A stretch of 64,000 nt of DNA. It comes from Bathymodiolus brooksi. Its lineage: Eukaryota > Mollusca > Bivalvia > Mytilida > Modiolidae. The notes under the pieces were generated by a model, which saw only the letters and a program-made list of their open reading frames with translations, had not been told where the DNA came from and ran no database searches. Where the stretch lies: NCBI GenBank assembly GCA_963680875.1, contig OY804580.1, positions 98,795,353 through 98,859,352 of the forward strand, in the 5' to 3' direction. Position numbers and translations under genes: made by a program. This document shows positions 57,830-64,000 of the stretch, one piece after another; the first letter of the stretch is position 1, and every line of letters begins with the position of its first letter.

Positions 57830-60078
57830 ACTAGAGCCTGTGTCGCTCACCTTTCATTCTGCTTTGAGGAAACTTAATACAAAACATTTCATAGGTGCTT
57901 CCCACCACATTTCGGCTCATTTTGGCAAAGCAGTTTCAGAGAAGAAGATTTTTAGAAATCGACCAATCTAAAACAAAAATTGCCTGTGGCAGCCATTGTT
58001 TCTTAATGGATCAAAATGAAATGAACAAATTCTATAGAGGACCTTCCATAGATGCTTCTTGCCAAGTTTCATATCATTTGGCCTAGCGGTTTCAGAGGGA
58101 AAGTTGTTTTAGAAATCGACCAATAAGAAACAACAATTGCCTATGACGGCCATGTTTGTTAACGGATCAAAACGGAATGAGCAATATCCATAGAGGACCT
58201 TCCATAGATACTTCCTACCATGTTTCGGTACATTTGGCCAAGCTGTTTCAGAGTAGAAGATTTTTTAGAAATCGACCAATCAGAAACAAGAATTGCCTGT
58301 GGTGGCTATGTTTGTTAAGAGATCGAGACAAAATGAGCAATCTTTATAGAGAACCTTCCATAGATGCTTCCTACCAAGTTTCATATCATTTGGCCAAGCG
58401 GTTTCAGAGGGAAAGTTGTTTTAGAAATCGACCAATAAGAAACAACAATTGCCTATGACGGCCATGTTTGTTAACGGATCAAAACGGAATGAGCAATATC
58501 CATAGAGGACCTTCCATAGATACTTCCTACCATGTTTCGGTACATTTGGCCAAGCTGTTTCAGAGTAGAAGATTTTTTAGAAATCGACCAATCAGAAACA
58601 AGAATTGCCTGTGGTGGCTATGTTTGTTAAGAGATCGAGACAAAATGAGCAATCTTTATAGAGAACCTTCCATAGATGCTTCCTACCAAGTTTCATATCA
58701 TTTGGCCAAGCGGTTTCAGAGGAAAAGCTGTTTTAGAAATCGACCAATAAGAAACAAGAATTGCCTATGACGGCCATGTTTGTTAACAGATCAAAACGGA
58801 ATGAGCAATTCCCATAGAGGACCTTCCATAGATGCATCCTACCACGCTTCGGTCCATTTGGCCAAGCTGTTTCAGAGTAGAAGACTTTTAGAAATCGCCT
58901 GTGGTGGCCATGTTTGTTAATGGATGGGGACAAAATGAGCACTATCAATAGAGAACCTTCCATAGATGTTTCCTACTAAGTTTCGGTTCATTTGGCAAAT
59001 CGGTTTCAGAAGAGAAGATTTTTTTAGAAATCAACCAATCAGAAACAAGAATTGCCTGTGGTGGCCATGTTTGTTAATGGATCAGGACAAAATGAGCAAT
59101 CGTAACAGAGGACTTTCCATAGATGCTTCCTACCAAGTTTCGGTTTATTTGGCCAAACGGTTTTAGAGGAGAAGAACCTAAAAATCAGCCAATCAGAAAC
59201 AAGAATCGCCTGTGGTGGCCATGATTGTTAACAGATCGGGACGGAATGAGCAATCTTTATAGAGGACCTTCCATAGATGCCTCCTACCAAGTTTCGGATT
59301 ATTTGGCCAAGCGGTTTCAGAGGAGAAGATTTCTAGAAATCAACCAATCAGAAACAAGAATTGCCTGTGGTGGCCATGTTTGTAAATGGATCGGAACGAT
59401 ATGAGCACTCTTTATAGAGGACCGCCCATAGATGCTTTCTACCAAGTTTCGGTTCATTTGGCCAAGTGATTTCAGAGGAGAAGAATTTAAAAAATCAGCC
59501 AATCAGAAACAAGAGTCGCCTTTTAGAAATCAACCAATCAGAAACAAGAATGGCCTGTGGTGGCCATGTTTGTTAACGGATCGGAACTAAATGAGCAATC
59601 TTGATAGAGGACCTTCCAAGGATGCTTCCTACCAAGTTTTGATTCATTTGGCCTGGCGGCTTCAGAGGAGAAGATTTTTTTAGAAATCAACCAATCAGAA
59701 ACAAGAATGGCCTGTGGTGGTCATGTTTGTTAACGGATTGGGACGAAATGAGCAATCTTTATAGAGAACCTTCAATAGATGCTTCCTACAAAGTTTCGGT
59801 TCATTTGGCCAAGCACTTTCAGAGGAGAAGATTTTTAAAAATCAGCCAATCAGAAACAAGCATTGCCTGTGGCGGCCATGTTTGTTAATGGATCGGGACA
59901 AAATGAGCAATCTTTATAAAGAACCTTCCATAGATACTTCCTACCAAGTTTCATATCATTTGGCTGAGGGGTTTCAGAGGAGAAGATTAAAATGTGAAAA
60001 GTTAACGGATGACGGATGATGGACGGACGCCAAGTGATGGCAAAAGCTCATATTGCCTTTGGCAAGGTGAGCTAAAAA
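57830..60078 (+). mobile_element. hairpin-bounded element, subfamily 2 (2.2 kb)
   Basis: It starts ACTAGAGCCTGTGTCGCTCA, so one arm of the 5' hairpin has been lost. It ends AGCTCATATTGCC / GGCAAGGTGAGCT, then AAAAA. About 14 units of about 150 bp carry ACCAATCAGAAACAAGAATT, GGCCATGTTTGTTAA and GACCTTCCATAGATGCTTCC. A 312-bp segment near 58100-58410 is repeated almost exactly at 58412-58720. ORFs of up to 100 codons here are by-products of the repeats. Confidence 0.87.
58100..58723 (+). repeat. recent 312-bp tandem duplication inside the element
   Basis: Two blocks 312 bp apart are almost identical; their translated open frames differ by about two residues in 100. Divergence from the neighbouring units is much larger, so this step is young. 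Confidence 0.9.
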
Positions 60079-61267
60079 GACTAAATTAATTAAGAGAATA
60101 AAATAATTTTATAAAGCTAAACCAGAATGAAAATAACACAAGTCTACATCTTACTACACAAATTGATTCCTTCAGGAAAAAAAATGGAAAATTGCATCCC
60201 TTACGACATTTGTAAATTGTCTGCCATTTTCCACCAAATTTTCCATGTATTTTTCATTAAGACAAATTATGCAAAAGTAGCATCATTTGGTTATTTCTAA
60301 ACTAAGATGTAATCACAGCCAATTTGAATAGATAAGATGTATTGATTTATCAGAAATCAATAACTCCATTTACTTAAGGCCTTACTGTAGGACAGTTTAC
60401 TCAGGAGATAAATATTATAATTATTTTCTGCAAATGTAAATGTAAAATTGTAGCAAGCTTTTACTCTTTGCAAATTTATTAGAAGGTCACGGAAAATATA
60501 AAAGTGAAATTTCTTTCCTATAAACTGACAGGACTAGTCTATTACTTGTCCACGTTACAGGGTCACAATGTCAGACATAGCATTGATATTGATTTCAAAG
60601 CATTTCCCTACGAAAACAAACACTTGCGTGATTATGACAGATTTTCTGTCAGACTCAATATATTTTCTCATTCCATCACGATGTGATCATTAGCCGCACT
60701 GAATTGGAAATTCAACATTTTTTTTCCTCTCTAAATTGAAGTTTCTCTACACTATCTTTGAAGAACGATCTCTTTATATGGCAGAAAACTGTTATTAGTA
60801 ATTTCCTTAAAATATAATGGGCATGTTCTAAATTGAGAAATTACAGGAAATGACGCACAACTGACTACTATAATGATGTCAGAGCAGAATTTCTCCACTT
60901 ATGATATTATAAAATGTCTTTCTTTCGTAGAAAAACCTTCCAGCGTTTACTATAAATGTTGATCTCAAATGATACAATGAAGAACTGAAAATGTCAGAAT
61001 GCATAAAATTTTTGCATTTAAAAAAATTTATTATTATATTTATTTAGGAGTGAATCTATGCAGCATGCCTTGTTTACTTTAGGCCTTTGAAAATGAAGCA
61101 GTACAAGGTTTACCTGTGAAATGGTATTTGCATCAACAAATTTCAGAGTGTGTTGTACAAGATATTCATGATATATGTTCAAATCTGAATGAAAAGAAAC
61201 CCCCTGTAAATACTGAAAGCCCTCAGGTTAATTATTCATCTGCTTATAATATTTGTGGAGATTGAAA
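60079..61267. other. unique intron-like sequence
   Basis: No repeat family or GRK exon is recognised. The 60-codon ORF at 60504 has no identifiable feature. Confidence 0.4.
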
Positions 61268-61385
61268 ACAAAATGTGCTGCTCACTGAAGCAACATTCTG
61301 TGGGTAGACATGTCACTCCACTTGGACACATTATTCTGATTCCGAGCAAACCAGTGCTGTGTGCTTACCAAAGAAGCATCTTTTA
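61268..61385 (-). mobile_element. SINE-B body fragment
   Basis: GCTCACTGAAGCAACATTCT, GACATGTCACTCCACTTGGA and ATTCTGATTCCGAGCAAACC only. Confidence 0.7.
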
Positions 61386-61532
61386 GACTGCCATGCTCCC
61401 ACATTGCATAGTAGCCAGTATGGTAATGTAAATTTACATCAATGCTTATCACTGCTTAATTTGATCAGTTTTATTCCCACTCAGGTTTACTATGCAAAGT
61501 ATTATATGATAAATTTAGAAGAGACAGATGTT

Positions 61533-61812
61533 GGTTTGGTTTGGTTTGGTTTATGGTGTTTAATGCCACTTTCAACAATATTTCAGTTATATCATGGTGG
61601 GTAGTTTTATTGGTGGAAGAAACCGGAGCATCAGGAGAAAACCACCGACCTGTCGCAAGTCATCGACAAACTTTATCAGATAATGTTGCATCGAGTACAC
61701 CTCGTCATGAAGGGGGTTCAAACTCACGACTTTAGTGGTTATAGGCACTGCTTGCACAGGTAGCTGTAAATCCAACTACATTTGTACCATACGATCACAC
61801 CACGACGGCCCG
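61533..61812 (-). mobile_element. SINE-A copy with (GGTTT)n tail
   Basis: GGTTTGGTTTGGTTTGGTTT precedes ATGGTGTTTAATGCCACTTT; it ends at CGATCACACCACGACGGCCC. Confidence 0.86.
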
Positions 61813-62699
61813 ACAGATGTTGGGAGTAAGACAAGTTTAATTTGAATAGAAATGTAAACATATTGATTAGATTTGATTGATACAGTTGTTATGTACTCTA
61901 TAATCAATCACCTTTATGCATAAGTGTGACAAGGGCGTGACCGGGTCATGTTTATATCATGAAGGTAATTACTTTTTTTAATCATAGGGACAGATTATTA
62001 CTGTAGTAAAGTTGAATTTGAAATGTTCTGTTAAACACCACATGTTGGTGTCAACATTGGTTATCAAATATTTGTCTGGGAAAGAGGGATGGTTGACATT
62101 TGCTCATGTAATCAATATACAATTCATTTGATAATTAAAAGCTATGAAATCACAGAATATCAACATGTGTTGTCCCTATAGTGTACACGTTGGACAAACA
62201 TTTTTTTTCTTCTAAATGGCCGAAAATTCATTATCTTGTAGTTTTCCTCATTTTTTTTTCCAATAATGAAAATTAATCAAATAATAGTGAAGTTCATTTG
62301 GGAATAAATTCAATTTTCCTTATCTCTACATAAAAGAGATTTATAAATGTTTTAATTTGGAAAGTTTAATCCCCATGGGAAACCGATTTCAGCAAATTTT
62401 GAAAAATATTGAAAGTGGTTAAAAAAACAGCAATGTAAGACTTAATTTTTCTAATCTGTGCACATTTTTGTGTGGGTGTTTTTTTGTGTTTTTTTTTTCA
62501 AGAAACACCATCACATTTTCGTGACTGTCCCAATCCACATCACAGATTTCAAACTTCATATGTTGTGCATGGTGTTTATTTTGTGTTCAGTGAGTTAAAG
62601 TGAGAGGTGATTGTTCGCTTTGTTTATACTGGTACACATTTCTGAGCATCACTGTTTAAACTTTCTTTTTATAAGATCAATTATTACAAGAATTTACAG

Positions 62700-62950
62700 G
62701 GGCCATCGTGGCCGTGATCGTATGGTAGTTGGATTTACAACTACCTATGCAATCAATGCCTATGATGTTGTGGGTTCGAATCTCGATCAGGGCGAGGTGT
62801 ACAACATTATGTGATAAAGTTTGTCAGTGACATGCGACAGGTCATGGTTTTCTCCGGGTCCTTCGGTTTCCTCCACCAATAAAACTGACTGCCACGATAC
62901 AACTGAAATATTGTTGAAAGTGGCATTAAACACCATAACCCCTAACCCTA
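62700..62950 (+). mobile_element. SINE-A copy, best full-length example
   Basis: The head is GGGGCCATCGTGGCCGTGAT, the B box GGTTCGAATCT is at 62773-62783, and the linker is GATAAAGTTTGTCAGTGACA. The 3' core GCCACGATACAACTGAAATA TTGTTGAAAGTGGCATTAAA ends in CACCATAACCCCTAACCCTA. The A box is degenerate (TGGTAGTTGGA). Confidence 0.88.
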
Positions 62951-63151
62951 AACCTTAAAAATATATTCCATTCATATAAATTGAAATAGATGGCATAACA
63001 AATTTTCTCACCATATGACGTCATTAATTACAGGTAATATAAAATTGATATAACAATTTGCCGATAAAATTAAAAGCAATACCATGATACAGAGAAAAGG
63101 TCAGGTGTTTAAAAATAACTGCTTAGTTAATGAATACAACTTGAATTAATA

Positions 63152-63329
63152 CAGTGAATCCTGTCTAAAATGAACTCTGAATAAAACAAAATCCTGTATA
63201 AATTGAACTTTAGATAAAGTCCCAATGTAGGAAATATTAGATAATTTAACTTGTATAAACCTAACACATGTCTATTCTGAATACAAAAACTGGTCCCAAT
63301 GAGGTTCAGTTTAGACAGGTTTTACTGGG
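63152..63329. mobile_element. MITE (GTGAAACCTG family)
   Basis: TACAGTGAATCCTGTCTAAA at the left and GGTTCAGTTTAGACAGGTTT TACTG at the right are inverted ends. The interior CCCAATGTAGGAAAT is shared with 52862-53020. Confidence 0.65.
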
Positions 63330-63850
63330 TTTTTTTGGGGGTTATTTACCACCGATTTATATAAACTATTAATTACTTTACATTATGATTTTTACTTAAC
63401 TTGGCCAACTCAAATATACAAACATGACGAATCTTTTATTTCAATGAACGATACCTCAATTCAATACTAATATCACAGGCTTTATGTTATTTTAGTGAAA
63501 TTAAATGAAATATAATATAAATGGATGACTTCCAATTCAATTTATGAAAATATTCGATATACAATACAATGTACAACTGTCTAAAAGGTCAATATATCTC
63601 CAGAGTCCATTTTGTCATAAAAACTTGTGATGAATTCTGACGGGAGTTTCATTCATTTCATTGCACGATCAATACGACCACATCAATCGACGAATGTGGA
63701 ATTTAAATTTTTTCAAACATGCAACAACAAATTGATTGTAACATGTTCTATATTTTTGTAATTCCCCCAATGCTGTAAACCAGTCATAAACAATATTAAA
63801 CAATTTAATCTGAATCTGCCAGGGCTATAAAAATTAAAAGTAAATATTTA

Positions 63851-64000
63851 GTGTGCACGACACGTTTCTGGAATATCCTTCATCAGGTATGCCCAATGTC
63901 AAAAGATTGGAAAGCCAAATAATTTTGTGTGCAGGACACGTTTCAGGAATAACCTTCATCATGTACGCCCAAAGTCAAAAGATTGGAAAGCCAAATAATT
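63851..64000. repeat. 75-bp direct repeat, two copies, cut by the window end
   Basis: GTGTGCACGACACGTTTCTG, CCTTCATCAGGTATGCCCAA and AAAAGATTGGAAAGCCAAAT recur 75 bp apart. Single relatives lie at 1618-1690, 2150-2210 (minus) and 32775-32850 (minus). Confidence 0.8.

Noticed and set aside
58156..58770. Two nearly identical 100-codon ORFs
   Set aside because: They are the 312-bp duplication within the repeat element; the peptide changes with each unit and has no domain.

Overview
This window is eukaryotic, AT-rich (roughly one third GC by eye) and intron-dominated. It looks like the genome of a marine mollusc. The basis is a single clearly animal gene with ten recognisable exons, plus many copies of tRNA-derived SINEs of a type I associate with molluscs. 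Species cannot be fixed from the sequence; a gastropod is my guess, not a demonstration.

The only gene I can prove is a G-protein-coupled receptor kinase of the GRK2/3 (beta-ARK) class on the minus strand. Ten exons between 40701 and 22073 join in phase with canonical GT/AG sites and encode the last 456 residues: the kinase domain from just before the hinge, the AGC-kinase tail, the end of the RH bundle, the PH domain and the stop codon. The N-terminal exons (RH domain, glycine-rich loop, catalytic lysine) are not visible between 40702 and 64000, so either the upstream intron exceeds 23 kb or the locus is interrupted. One exon (30241-30341) has its 3' end and splice donor amplified into six tandem 55-bp copies.

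Region by region: 1-6636 is SINE-littered sequence with small palindromic DNA elements. 6637-9415 is a 2.8-kb hairpin-bounded repeat element, followed at 9584-10311 by a second tandem-unit element with a different terminal hairpin. 10.3-16.9 kb is mostly unassigned AT-rich sequence. 16.9-20.7 kb holds three minisatellites (51-, 28- and 30-bp units) downstream of the GRK stop codon. 22-41 kb is the GRK gene with its repeat-filled introns. 41-64 kb is presumed first-half intron sequence, including a nested cluster of hairpin-bounded elements (43784-50660) and another at 57830-60078.

The most notable structural signal is the family of hairpin-bounded, internally tandem elements. Their terminal hairpins keep pairing while the stem sequence changes between copies, they nest in one another at A/T-rich sites, and they differ in length by roughly whole internal units. 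They resemble non-autonomous Helitron/Helentron-like elements, but no autonomous partner is in the window. Three SINE families (here called A, B and C) are distinguishable; A and B have different tRNA-like heads but share a 3' core. No rRNA, true tRNA gene, CRISPR array or bacterial-type operon is present.
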